This document shows, one piece after another, positions 1 through 6,991 of a DNA stretch of 14,822 nucleotides. Origin of the DNA: Oscillospiraceae bacterium. Its GTDB lineage: Bacteria; Bacillota; Clostridia; Oscillospirales; Oscillospiraceae. The stretch spans positions 1-14,822 of the forward strand of contig CAJGCI010000031.1 in assembly GCA_904501855.1 (NCBI GenBank). Direction: 5' to 3'. Made by a program: the position numbers and the translations under genes. The notes below the pieces were generated by a model. That model worked only from the letters and a program-made list of their open reading frames with translations, was not told the origin of the DNA and ran no database searches. Within the stretch, counting starts at the first letter, position 1. Each line of letters opens with the position of its first letter.

Positions 1-1
1 C

Positions 2-73
2 ATGCAGCTTCCCGCTGACGACGCACTCCTCATGGGTGCCAAGGAAGCTCTCACCAATATGGGAATCCTCTGA
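2..73 (+). CDS. 3' end of an unrecognised protein (5' truncated by window edge)
   Basis: An open frame runs from the window edge to a TGA at 71-73. It encodes about 23 C-terminal residues ending in LLMGAKEALTNMGIL. The stop is followed 25 bases later by a strong intrinsic terminator on the same strand, which is the main reason for taking this as the tail of a real plus-strand gene. Too little is present to name a family. A minus-strand frame over the same bases is also open, so the strand assignment is probable rather than certain. Confidence 0.5.
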   Translation: MQLPADDALLMGAKEALTNMGIL

Positions 74-97
74 TAACCCCTCTTATCAGAATAATTT

Positions 98-136
98 GAA
101 AGCGGAGATCCAAACGATCTCCGCTTTTGTTTTTGA
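98..136 (+). terminator. Intrinsic terminator of the upstream partial gene
   Basis: A perfect 12-bp stem (99-110 with 116-127, core AGCGGAGATC) with a 5-base loop is followed by a T-rich run (TTTTGTTTTTG). It lies 25 bases after the stop of the partial plus-strand gene. Confidence 0.85.
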
Positions 137-171
137 AAAGAACCTCTCCCCGGGCTGTCCGGAGAGAGGTT
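134..171 (-). terminator. Intrinsic terminator of the lysozyme-SLH gene
   Basis: The stem 141-153 with 159-171 is 13 bp. The single C/A mismatch on the plus strand becomes a G-U pair in minus-strand RNA, which shows the hairpin is built for minus transcription. The minus strand continues with TCTTTTC. It begins 6 bases after the stop of the lysozyme gene, and its tail abuts the plus-strand terminator of the neighbouring gene. Confidence 0.8.
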
Positions 172-177
172 TCTCGT

Positions 178-1617
178 TTATCCGTATTTTTTGGAAAACT
201 TCATCATGACCTGTGCGTTCTCGCACCGAAGGATGTCGCTTCTGGGACGGATCTTTCTCGTTCCGTCCTTCATATTGCTTCCTTCCATCAGTCCGTTCTC
301 CAGTGCCCATTCCACCGGTTCCTTCGCCCAGACGGCGATCTCTTCCCGGTCCGCATAATGCTCGGAGAGATTGCTGTTGATGGAGGTATCGTAGCCCTTG
401 TACTTTGCGTACTTATACAGGAATGTGACCATCTGTTCCCGCGTGATATTCACATTCGGTCCGAAGGTCGTTGCCGAGGTTCCCGAGGTGACACCGGCAA
501 GATATGCCCAGTTGACCGGCTGATTGAACCAGATGGTGGTGCTCACATCCGTGAAGGGCCCGTTGACATCTACTGCCGGTTTCCCTTCCCGGCTCCACAG
601 CACGGTGGCCAGCATGGCGCGGGTCATCGTCCCCTTGGGAGTGAAAGTGCGCACACCGGTACCAGTCATCAGGTTATGGCTGTTGCAGTATGTGACGGCC
701 TCGTAATACCAGTCGGAAGTGTTGACATCCACAAATCCGGACGCGTTGGTCCCGGAGGACGGAAGGTTCAGTTCCATGCCGGGATTGGCACCGGTACTGC
801 CGTTATTCCAGATAGCCATCAGCTGATAGTTCTTGGATACGGTCTCCGTGGGCTGCAGATAGCGGTCCGTGGTAGTGGGGACTGTTTCTTCCGCGTACAC
901 GAGCCAGCCTTTCAGCGTCGTTCCCGCCTTGGTGACCACCGGCAGCGAATTGTAGGTGGTGCCGGTGCGGTAGACATAGATGTCGGAATAGGTCATCGTT
1001 CCGCCGTTGGGGTACATGAGGAGCCATTTGTAGTTGGGCGATACCCGTCCTCCGGGGATCGTGTAGGTCCCGTGAACGAACATCTCCGCTTCCAGGATCC
1101 TGCGGCGTACCAGCCCGACCATGGGGGCTTTGTCGGAGGCGCGGTGGCAGAGACGCGCGAATGCGTTGATGACCTGCAGATTGTTGTAGTTGCCGATGCC
1201 GTTGGCCAGATAGCGTCCCACGTCACCGTTCTGCCAGGCCGGCGCTCCTACGTTATAGGTAAGAGAGCACAGCGCGTCGAACTGATTCTGCGTTACGGAT
1301 ATATTATGCTTTGACAGGAAACTGGACACTTCCGGAATGGCGGTCTTTGCCATATAATCCTTCAGATCCTGCTCCGCCTCCTGCTGTGTGATGGTACCGC
1401 TGGGATTCTTGGCCTCATCCCACAGCATTCCGTAGCCGATATAGTATTTTCCCTGATCCAGGTATTTTTCCGCCTTGAACGACTCAAATTCCTCCACGAA
1501 TTTCAGAAGATTCGAGGACACGGTCGTGGGGTTGGCGGCAGATGCCACCGGACACAGTGTTACCGTCATGACCACTGTGAGAAGCACGGCAATGATTCGA
1601 AATCGAATGACGATCAC
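178..1617 (-). CDS. Exported GH24 (T4-type) lysozyme with InlB-like repeat and SLH domains
   Basis: Predicted secreted muramidase held on the cell surface by S-layer homology domains. Counting from the GTG at 1617 (479 residues): signal peptide about 4-27 (RFR, hydrophobic core, cut after ASA); GH24 domain about 33-185; a Listeria-Bacteroides (InlB B-type) repeat about 199-270 (YPNGG, GTTYNSLP, GWL, IW); SLH repeats about 294-340, 354-402 and a weaker third 418-475. Glu45 and Asp54 keep the nine-residue spacing of the T4 lysozyme Glu/Asp pair. The segment that should carry Thr (YYTIGxGH in the family) reads YYIGYGM, one residue shorter, so the third catalytic residue and the following His are missing. 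The first GTG lies inside a perfect 10-base Shine-Dalgarno sequence and cannot use it. The well-spaced in-frame codon is ATT at 1606-1608, giving M-RFRIIAVLL, a better signal peptide. The family assignment is firm; muramidase activity is inferred and could be reduced. Confidence 0.85.
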   Translation of the reverse strand: MIVIRFRIIAVLLTVVMTVTLCPVASAANPTTVSSNLLKFVEEFESFKAEKYLDQGKYYIGYGMLWDEAKNPSGTITQQEAEQDLKDYMAKTAIPEVSSFLSKHNISVTQNQFDALCSLTYNVGAPAWQNGDVGRYLANGIGNYNNLQVINAFARLCHRASDKAPMVGLVRRRILEAEMFVHGTYTIPGGRVSPNYKWLLMYPNGGTMTYSDIYVYRTGTTYNSLPVVTKAGTTLKGWLVYAEETVPTTTDRYLQPTETVSKNYQLMAIWNNGSTGANPGMELNLPSSGTNASGFVDVNTSDWYYEAVTYCNSHNLMTGTGVRTFTPKGTMTRAMLATVLWSREGKPAVDVNGPFTDVSTTIWFNQPVNWAYLAGVTSGTSATTFGPNVNITREQMVTFLYKYAKYKGYDTSINSNLSEHYADREEIAVWAKEPVEWALENGLMEGSNMKDGTRKIRPRSDILRCENAQVMMKFSKKYG

Positions 1618-1621
1618 CTCC
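1612..1621 (-). promoter_or_regulatory. Full-length Shine-Dalgarno sequence of the lysozyme gene
   Basis: GGAGGTGATC on the minus strand matches the complement of the usual 16S rRNA 3' end over ten bases. It contains the upstream GTG of the frame, and the codon eight bases after GGAGG is an in-frame ATT (1606-1608). No in-frame ATG, GTG or TTG lies within a workable distance downstream; the next is a GTG about 29 bases away. The 80 bases upstream are AT-rich and probably hold the promoter, but I cannot fix the boxes. Confidence 0.65.
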
Positions 1622-1716
1622 AGACGAAAGTTCTCTAATTTAATAATTTATCATAATTTACATAATCTTGCAATTTTCTTTTATTTTATACTGATTCGGA
1701 TCCCCCAACGGCAATA

Positions 1717-1754
1717 AGAAGGCACGGTCTTTCTGCCGAAAAACCGTGCCTTCT
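1717..1754 (-). terminator. Intrinsic terminator of the VTC/DUF4956 operon
   Basis: The 12-bp perfect stem 1717-1728 with 1743-1754 (AGAAGGCACGGT) has a 14-base loop. It starts 12 bases past the DUF4956 stop, followed on the minus strand by TATTG. The T tract is weak, but the stem is long and the place fits. Confidence 0.65.
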
Positions 1755-1765
1755 CTGGTCTGCGA

Positions 1766-2437
1766 TCACAGAGCGTCGTTCTCTGCGATACGTCCCAGAA
1801 CGATATTCAGATTTCCGTTCCTGCAGCGGATCTCATCCATAAAAGCCTTGGAGGATTTCTCATCCTTCAGGGAGACCTCATACTGCAGTTCATACAGTGT
1901 CCCCATGTTGGTGGTGCGGACTCTCATGAGTTCACTGCCGGTGGTGTATTTCTCCATAAGATCGTCAAACAGCTCGCTGTAATCCAGATCTTCCGGAATG
2001 GTGATCTTCAGCTGGCGTCTTCCGTTTGCACGGTCGCCGAACCCGACATAGGTCAGAAGCAGCACCATGACCGCCATGATCAGGAAGAAGCCCACCGCAA
2101 GACCGACATATCCCATTCCGCAGGCAAGTCCCACTGCCATGTCCACGAAGATCGCCGCGATCTCACGGGCGGTACCGGGCATGCTGCGGAACCGGACCAG
2201 CGTAAAGGCTCCGGCCACTGCCACGCCGGCTCCGATGTTGCCGTTTACCAGCATGATCACCAGTGCGATGGCCGCCGGCATGATGGCCAGGGTCAGCGAC
2301 ATGGACGCAGTATGCTTTGTTCTGTAGGAAAACACCAGTGCGGTGCCGATCCCCAGGGCCACCGACAGCAGGATGCAGATGAGAAACGTCCCGGTGGTCA
2401 TTCCGGCCGCTGTGATACTGTTAAGCAGATTTAGCAC
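1766..2437 (-). CDS. DUF4956 membrane protein
   Basis: A 223-residue integral membrane protein of the DUF4956 family, function unknown. Hydrophobic segments lie at about 15-36, 48-64, 67-80 and 103-131. A soluble, probably cytosolic, alpha/beta tail spans 140-220. The family signature GAFTLVRFRSMPGTAREI is seen at 76-93. The start is GTG at 2435-2437, supported by GGAGGT eight bases upstream. It overlaps the 3' end of the VTC-domain gene by 17 bases, so the two are almost surely co-transcribed and perhaps translationally coupled. Known: DUF4956 genes often sit beside VTC-domain genes in bacteria. Inferred: it may give the polymerase a membrane anchor or a route for its product. Confidence 0.85.
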   Translation of the reverse strand: MLNLLNSITAAGMTTGTFLICILLSVALGIGTALVFSYRTKHTASMSLTLAIMPAAIALVIMLVNGNIGAGVAVAGAFTLVRFRSMPGTAREIAAIFVDMAVGLACGMGYVGLAVGFFLIMAVMVLLLTYVGFGDRANGRRQLKITIPEDLDYSELFDDLMEKYTTGSELMRVRTTNMGTLYELQYEVSLKDEKSSKAFMDEIRCRNGNLNIVLGRIAENDAL

Positions 2438-3152
2438 GATAGCTTACCTCCGTTTTCTGTTCTTCCATGATCTTCTGGTAGCTTTTTCCGTATTTGGAAA
2501 AAGACACGGGAAAGATCCCAAGCTCGCTGAGGATGCGGGACAGCCACACCGGGGCTGCCCCGGGGATCTTGATCTCCATGAGGATCGCATCCTCCGGGAG
2601 CAGCAGTGCCCCTTGGTCTCCCGCGGAAAGGCTCAGCTCGTCGGTGCGGTACCGGATCCTCCGGTCGAAGGTGATGCGCAGTTCCGGATCCTCTACGGAC
2701 TTGAAGGCCAGACGGTCGTAGGCCAGAAACACACGGGGGATCAGATCGTAGCTTCCGCGAAACCACTGGATCTCCCGGAAGATCTGCCGGTCGTTCACTT
2801 CCGGCTCCCTTCCATATTCCATATAGCTCTCGGCCTGGCTCAGTTCCGTCTGAACACGGCGCTTATACACGATGCCGTTGTATTTCTTTTTGATCTCCAT
2901 AAAGGACGGAGATCCGGCTTTCGGTACGCCGTAGCTTCTCAGACGGAACTTTTCTTTATATAAAGGCTTGTCCAGGGATCTGCGGATCAGCAGGTAGTCG
3001 GGAGTATCGTAATAGATGTTGCAGATGGTGCTCCTGGGGTATTCGTCCGGCTCGATGCGTCCGTTCAGTGCCGCCCGGAGTCGGTCATACTGCTGACTTG
3101 TGAGAAGATATTTCTCCTCGATCCTCTGAAAAGACCATTGTACAGCGTTCAT
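2421..3152 (-). CDS. VTC-domain (CYTH-type) polyphosphate polymerase domain protein
   Basis: A 243-residue soluble protein of the VTC4-like family, whose yeast member builds polyphosphate from ATP in a basic tunnel. Features seen: the N-terminal EKYLL (13-17), SxxxxIYYDT (41-50), basic strand KEKFRLRSYG (66-75), MEIKKK (85-90), KRR (97-99), YDRLAF (145-150), the metal-binding type MEIK (192-195) and SKYGKSY (219-225). Several in-frame Met codons precede this one. The ATG at 3150-3152 is preferred because it has AGAAAGG about nine bases upstream and the conserved domain starts right after it. A possible -10 box (TACAAT, 3184-3189) would make the longer forms untranslatable. It shares an operon with the overlapping DUF4956 gene. 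Polyphosphate synthesis is the family function; it is not shown for this bacterial branch. Confidence 0.85.
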   Translation of the reverse strand: MNAVQWSFQRIEEKYLLTSQQYDRLRAALNGRIEPDEYPRSTICNIYYDTPDYLLIRRSLDKPLYKEKFRLRSYGVPKAGSPSFMEIKKKYNGIVYKRRVQTELSQAESYMEYGREPEVNDRQIFREIQWFRGSYDLIPRVFLAYDRLAFKSVEDPELRITFDRRIRYRTDELSLSAGDQGALLLPEDAILMEIKIPGAAPVWLSRILSELGIFPVSFSKYGKSYQKIMEEQKTEVSYRAKSA

Positions 3153-3347
3153 CTCGGTCATCCTTTCTCTCAGGTTCGGTCTCATTGTATCTTCCCAACC
3201 TAAAATCAACTTTAAATGCAAAAATGAAAAAAATGTGAAACCGTACATCGGATTCTTTTAAATATAACGTTTCTGTGATAAATTGAAATCAAGAAGAGAA
3301 TATCGTCTCTCATATCAAAACAGAATTCCGGAAAGGAGTTGTCGTCT
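3153..3347. promoter_or_regulatory. Divergent intergenic region between the VTC and SPFH genes
   Basis: These 195 AT-rich bases must hold both promoters. On the minus strand TACAAT (3184-3189) is a candidate -10 for the VTC operon, but its -35 is poor. On the plus strand the TG-preceded GATAAA near 3277-3282 is a weak extended -10 candidate for the SPFH gene. No operator-like palindrome or riboswitch was recognised. Confidence 0.3.
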
Positions 3348-4397
3348 ATGTTATTTGGATCTGTTTCCGTATGGAGCATCATCGTACTGGTGCTGATCCT
3401 CTGGCTCATCATCGCCAACATCCGTATCGTTCCGCAGTCTCAGGCCTATGTCATGGAACGTCTCGGTAAATTCCACACCATCTGGGAAGCCGGAATCCAT
3501 ATCAAGGTCCCGTTCTTCGACCGCATCGCCAAGAAAGTGTCTCTGAAGGAACAGGTCCTGGACTTCCCTCCCCAGCCGGTCATCACGAAAGATAACGTCA
3601 CCATGCAGATCGACTCCGTCGTATTCTGCAAGGTCTTCGATCCGAAACTGTATGTTTACGGCGTCGAGTCTCCTCTGGCCGGTCTGCAGAACCTCAGTGC
3701 CACCACTCTCCGTAACATCATCGGTGAGATGGAACTGGACCAGACCCTCACCAGCCGAGACGCCATCAACCAGCGCCTGGAAGCCGTGCTGGACGAAGCC
3801 ACGGATCCCTGGGGCATCAAGGTCACCCGCGTGGAGCTGAAGAACATCCAGCCGCCGCAGGCCATCGAGGAAGTCATGACCAAACAGATGCGTGCCGAGC
3901 GTGAACGCCGTCAGACGGTCCTGGAAGCACAGGCCCACAAGGAAGCCGTCGTTTCCCGCGCCGAAGGCGACAAGCAGGCAAAGATCCTCGCCGCTCAGGC
4001 GGAACGCGATGCGCAGATCGCCCTGGCGGAAGGCCGCGCCCGCCCCATCGAGCTGGTGTACGAGGCGCAGGCCAACGGTATCCGTCACCTGAACGATGCC
4101 AACATCAAGGAGAATGTCCTGAAGCTCAAGGGCATCGAAGCTCTGAAGGATGTTTCCGACGGACGCGCCACCAAGATCTACATGCCCTCGGATATCGCCA
4201 ATGTGATCTCATCGCTGGGCATGGTGGGAGAGGCCATGGGGATCGGAGATGCCACCGCAGTGGATACCTCCCCGAAACCGGAAGCTCCCGTCAAGAAGGA
4301 TGAATGCATCGATGAGGACACCGGTCTCGGCGGAATCGAAGCCTACATGACCACCGAAGACATCAAGAAGGATGTCGAGGAAATGTACCAGCAATAA
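3348..4397 (+). CDS. SPFH/stomatin-like (QmcA-type) membrane protein
   Basis: A 349-residue protein with one N-terminal membrane segment (about 8-25), then an SPFH/band-7 domain about 26-185. Motifs seen: VPQSQAYVMERLGKF, PFFDRI, VITKDNVTMQIDSVV, QPPQAIEEVM. A charged Ala/Glu/Arg-rich coiled coil follows (about 180-240), then a linker and an acidic C-terminus. The family forms large ring or cage oligomers on membranes and often modulates FtsH-type proteases or marks lipid microdomains. The ATG at 3348 is chosen over the in-frame TTG at 3339 because AAAGGAG sits nine bases upstream of the ATG and runs directly into the TTG. It is followed after 30 bases by a small membrane protein gene. The usual partner, NfeD, is not next to it. 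Confidence 0.9.
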   Translation: MLFGSVSVWSIIVLVLILWLIIANIRIVPQSQAYVMERLGKFHTIWEAGIHIKVPFFDRIAKKVSLKEQVLDFPPQPVITKDNVTMQIDSVVFCKVFDPKLYVYGVESPLAGLQNLSATTLRNIIGEMELDQTLTSRDAINQRLEAVLDEATDPWGIKVTRVELKNIQPPQAIEEVMTKQMRAERERRQTVLEAQAHKEAVVSRAEGDKQAKILAAQAERDAQIALAEGRARPIELVYEAQANGIRHLNDANIKENVLKLKGIEALKDVSDGRATKIYMPSDIANVISSLGMVGEAMGIGDATAVDTSPKPEAPVKKDECIDEDTGLGGIEAYMTTEDIKKDVEEMYQQ

Positions 4398-4427
4398 TCC
4401 GCCACCTGCATAAAGGAGGAAAGTGTT

Positions 4428-4742
4428 TTGTCCGTCCTACACTATATTCTGGGAGGTCTTCTGGGACTGGCCTACGGTACCGCCATCGCGTACATCAACG
4501 GCAGGCTCACGGAAAACTACATCCGGAAGAACAAGAATCATGAGAATCCCATGCAGCGGGCAAACGGTTTTTCCGCCATGCGGCAGATCATCAATGCCGG
4601 CGCTCTGCTGGTACTGTTCCTGTTCTACGGTTTCCTGAAGAAACTGTTCCTTCCGGTACTCATCGGTGCGCTCATCGGCATCGGATTCATATCCTATGTG
4701 TTCCTGTTCCGTATCGGAAAGAACGACCAGGACGACGAATAA
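4428..4742 (+). CDS. Small three-helix membrane protein, cotranscribed with the SPFH gene
   Basis: A 104-residue protein starting with TTG, supported by AAAGGAGG eight bases upstream. Hydrophobic helices lie at about 4-23, 51-69 and 74-95, with a Lys/Asn-rich loop at 24-50 and an acidic tail (KNDQDDE). The layout, with a Gly-rich first helix and a polar loop, recalls the ATP synthase subunit I (AtpI) superfamily, but no atp genes are near and the match is only by general pattern. It lies 30 bases downstream of the SPFH gene and upstream of a shared terminator, so the two form an operon. It has no NfeD-type OB-fold tail, so it is not a shortened NfeD. Function unknown. Confidence 0.75.
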   Translation: MSVLHYILGGLLGLAYGTAIAYINGRLTENYIRKNKNHENPMQRANGFSAMRQIINAGALLVLFLFYGFLKKLFLPVLIGALIGIGFISYVFLFRIGKNDQDDE

Positions 4743-4756
4743 CGACCCAAAAGATC

Positions 4757-4790
4757 AAGGGCAGCTCCCCAAAAGGGAGCTGCCCTTTTC
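4757..4790. terminator. Bidirectional intrinsic terminator
   Basis: The 13-bp perfect stem 4757-4769 with 4775-4787 (core GGGCAGCTCCC) has the loop CAAAA and is followed by TTTTCC on the plus strand. It lies between the converging SPFH operon (stop at 4742) and the EamA gene (stop at 4803). On the minus strand it is followed by TTGATCTTTTGG, so it probably serves both. Confidence 0.85.
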
Positions 4791-4802
4791 CTATATCTGT
4801 AT

Positions 4803-5666
4803 TTAGGATGATTTCGGTTCGGACACCCGGGTGTACAGAAAGACACCGCCGATGACAATAAGTCCTCCCAGGATCACCGCCGGCCGCGGGATCTCCCGGA
4901 ACAGTGCGATTCCGATAAGACTGGCGAATACCGGCTCCAGCAGTTTGGAGTTGGAGATGAACGCGGCGCTCTCATACTTCAGGCCCCAGCTGAAGATGCT
5001 GTGCCCCAGCAGAGTACAGAATACCGCCATGCCGAAGGCCGCCCAGTAGTCCACCGGCTGATATCCGGTGAGCGGAACACCGGTGACCAGAAGCAGGATC
5101 AGAACCGTCACGGATGCCGCCACGTAGACGAGAAGCGTATAGGTCGTGGTACTGATCCTCTGACGAAGGACCTTTCCGATAATGGTATAGATGGCCACCA
5201 CGACGGCGCCGGTGAGTGCGATCATATCTCCCAGAAGCGCTCCCCCGCCGCTGCCGGAATCCGACAGTGCGATGATGACGCTTCCCAGAAAGGTCGCCAG
5301 GATTCCCGCCCAGCCAAGAGGCGGGATCTTTTCTTTGAAGATCACCAGCATGATCAAGGCAACGAAGAACACCTCCGTATCCACAAATACGACGGAGGAC
5401 GCGATGCTGGTATACCGGAGGGATTCAAAATACAGAGAAAAATGAAGCCCCAGACACACGCCGCTGGTGAGAGCGAGGATCCAGTCTTTCCTGCTCATTC
5501 CCTTCAGTTCCTCCCGGTTCTGCAGGAGGACATAGGGCAGCAGAAGCACCCCCGCCATGGCCACCCGGTAAAACGCCAGGATCATTGCCGGTGCCGATGA
5601 GATGCGCACCAGCGGTGCCGACAGCGATACGCCAACGACACCCAGTATGATGATCAGTTTCTTCAC
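4803..5666 (-). CDS. EamA-family (DMT superfamily) transporter
   Basis: A 287-residue protein with about ten hydrophobic helices in two EamA repeats (about 3-133 and 145-278). The second repeat carries the typical LLEPVFASLIGIALFREIP, and the first has VDTEVFFVALIMLVIFKEKI in the equivalent place. The family exports or exchanges small metabolites such as amino acids or nucleosides; the substrate cannot be read from sequence. The start is GTG at 5664-5666 with AGAGGA about eight bases upstream. It is monocistronic. A poorly spaced promoter (TTTACA at 5739-5744, 15-base spacer, GATAAT at 5718-5723, minus strand) is the best I see. The -35 box would lie in the T tract of the neighbouring copper-operon terminator. 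Confidence 0.9.
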   Translation of the reverse strand: MKKLIIILGVVGVSLSAPLVRISSAPAMILAFYRVAMAGVLLLPYVLLQNREELKGMSRKDWILALTSGVCLGLHFSLYFESLRYTSIASSVVFVDTEVFFVALIMLVIFKEKIPPLGWAGILATFLGSVIIALSDSGSGGGALLGDMIALTGAVVVAIYTIIGKVLRQRISTTTYTLLVYVAASVTVLILLLVTGVPLTGYQPVDYWAAFGMAVFCTLLGHSIFSWGLKYESAAFISNSKLLEPVFASLIGIALFREIPRPAVILGGLIVIGGVFLYTRVSEPKSS

Positions 5667-5741
5667 TGCCTGTTCCTCTTCTTTCTTCCATTCGGTGTGA
5701 CCGTGTCCTCATTGTACATTATCGGAAACGGTTTGTCTTGT

Positions 5742-5771
5742 AAAAAAGGAAAAACTCCGCAGGATGCGGAG
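5742..5771 (-). terminator. Intrinsic terminator of the copper operon
   Basis: On the minus strand the stem CTCCGC (5766-5771) pairs with GCGGAG (5755-5760) across a 5-base loop and runs straight into TTTTTCCTTTTTT. It begins 25 bases past the stop of the last operon gene. Confidence 0.85.
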
Positions 5772-5795
5772 CAGTTCCTGTTCCTCGCAGCTGGA

Positions 5796-6695
5796 TCACA
5801 GAAGACGGATTCCTTTGACCATCAGCATCAGTCCCATTGTGATGATGAGCATGGTGCTGCCCTTGAGGATATATTTGTTGTATTTTCGGGTAAGAGCATC
5901 GCCAAGACCTCCAAACAGCAGCATGATGACACAGGTCCCCAGCCCGAATACCAGCATCACGGCCCCTCCTTTGAACGGTGAGGCGGCGGATGCTGCCACA
6001 AGCCACATGGAGGAGAGTATGCCGCAGGGCATGATCCCGGTCAGAACTCCGATAAGGAACGGCGTTCCGCGGAACCGGCACGGCGAAGGAAGCCCCGGTC
6101 TCAGTTTTCTGAGGAATGGGATCCCCCACATCTGAAGTCCGATAAGGATCACCAGGCCCCCTGCGATGATAAAGACCGCGCTTTTCATCCGCAGACTGAA
6201 AACGAGAACGCTCCCCACTGCGCCGAAGATGACCCCCATGATGGTGTACCCGATCAGCCGTCCGCCGTTGTAGGCCAGCGCATTGTGCTGAGTCAGCATG
6301 ATTCCGCCGCACATTCCGACACAGTGCACGCCTCCTAAAAGGCCGGTGAGGAAGATCACGCCCAGGGAAAGATTTCCCTGAGTTTCCGGCATCGGAACGA
6401 TCCCCGTAAGATAAGTCAGGACAAAATACAGCACCGCGATACCGAGGATTCCCAGTGCATCCGCCAGAAAATTGTTTCTTCCCTTTCCCACGGGATATCC
6501 CATTTTCTGAAGGAGCGCTTCGATCTCTTTTTCCGAAATGACTTCCTCATCATAGTTCAGGGACAGTTCACTTCTGACATAGCTCGCCTTCACGTTGCTG
6601 ATCCCTTTTTCCCGTGACAGTCTCCGGGTAATGATTGATGTGCAGTTCGGGCAGATGATCCCGTCCAGCTTTTTGCGGAATTCCTGTGCGCTCAT
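5796..6695 (-). CDS. HMA-domain fused to TauE/SafE-like (COG2836) membrane protein
   Basis: A 299-residue protein, last gene of the copper operon. Residues 3-70 form a heavy-metal-associated (HMA) fold with the metal motif CPNC (Cys15, Cys18). The rest is a six-or-so-helix membrane domain of the 'sulfite exporter TauE/SafE' COG2836 type, with its hallmark motifs HCVGMCGG (124-131) and GIMPCG (220-225). Those Cys, His and Met residues are plausible copper ligands. COG2836 proteins commonly sit beside copper P-type ATPases, so a role in moving Cu(I) across the membrane or handing it on is likelier than sulfite export. The ATG overlaps the stop of the preceding HMA gene (ATGA, 6692-6695), with GGAG about ten bases upstream, so coupled translation is expected. 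Confidence 0.85.
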   Translation of the reverse strand: MSAQEFRKKLDGIICPNCTSIITRRLSREKGISNVKASYVRSELSLNYDEEVISEKEIEALLQKMGYPVGKGRNNFLADALGILGIAVLYFVLTYLTGIVPMPETQGNLSLGVIFLTGLLGGVHCVGMCGGIMLTQHNALAYNGGRLIGYTIMGVIFGAVGSVLVFSLRMKSAVFIIAGGLVILIGLQMWGIPFLRKLRPGLPSPCRFRGTPFLIGVLTGIMPCGILSSMWLVAASAASPFKGGAVMLVFGLGTCVIMLLFGGLGDALTRKYNKYILKGSTMLIITMGLMLMVKGIRLL

Positions 6696-6991
6696 CGTTG
6701 TTCTTCTCCCGTTTTGTTCTTTCCGCGAAACAGATATCCGATCCTGGAAGCGATCTGTTCGGATACCGTCGGTCTGCGCGGGATGGGTTCGTATTCCATT
6801 TCATTCAGCAATTGGAGGATCTTCTCCTCCGAAATGATCTCGGGATCGAATGTCACGGTCACCAGAGATTGAAAATAGGCTACATCCGCATCGATGACAC
6901 CGCGTGTCTGCAGCAGTCCGGAAATGATGATTTCCGGGCACTGGATGCAGTAGATCCCTTTTACATAGGTCTTTAACGTTACCTCTTCCAT
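6692..6991 (-). CDS. Free-standing HMA-domain protein (copper-chaperone-like)
   Basis: A 99-residue soluble protein. Residues 4-70 form one HMA beta-alpha-beta-beta-alpha-beta unit with the metal motif CIQC (Cys15, Cys18) in the usual loop, preceded by VKGIY instead of the common GMxC. A basic C-terminal tail (about 72-99, RRPTVSEQIASRIGYLFRGK) is extra compared with CopZ-type chaperones of about 70 residues and might bind the membrane or a partner. The start lies inside the end of the ATPase gene (13-base overlap), with AGAGGA seven bases upstream. The stop overlaps the start of the next gene. The likely role is Cu(I) handover between cytosol and the two membrane transporters. This is inferred from motif and operon. 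Confidence 0.85.
   Translation of the reverse strand: MEEVTLKTYVKGIYCIQCPEIIISGLLQTRGVIDADVAYFQSLVTVTFDPEIISEEKILQLLNEMEYEPIPRRPTVSEQIASRIGYLFRGKNKTGEEQR

Noticed and set aside
127..1314. Plus-strand open frame of 395 codons opposite the lysozyme gene
   Set aside because: It begins inside a terminator region with no ribosome site and mirrors the codons of a well-supported minus-strand gene.
3153..3248. Longer N-terminus for the VTC-domain protein
   Set aside because: The added residues are a translated AT-rich promoter region; the ATG at 3152 has a ribosome site and starts at the conserved domain.
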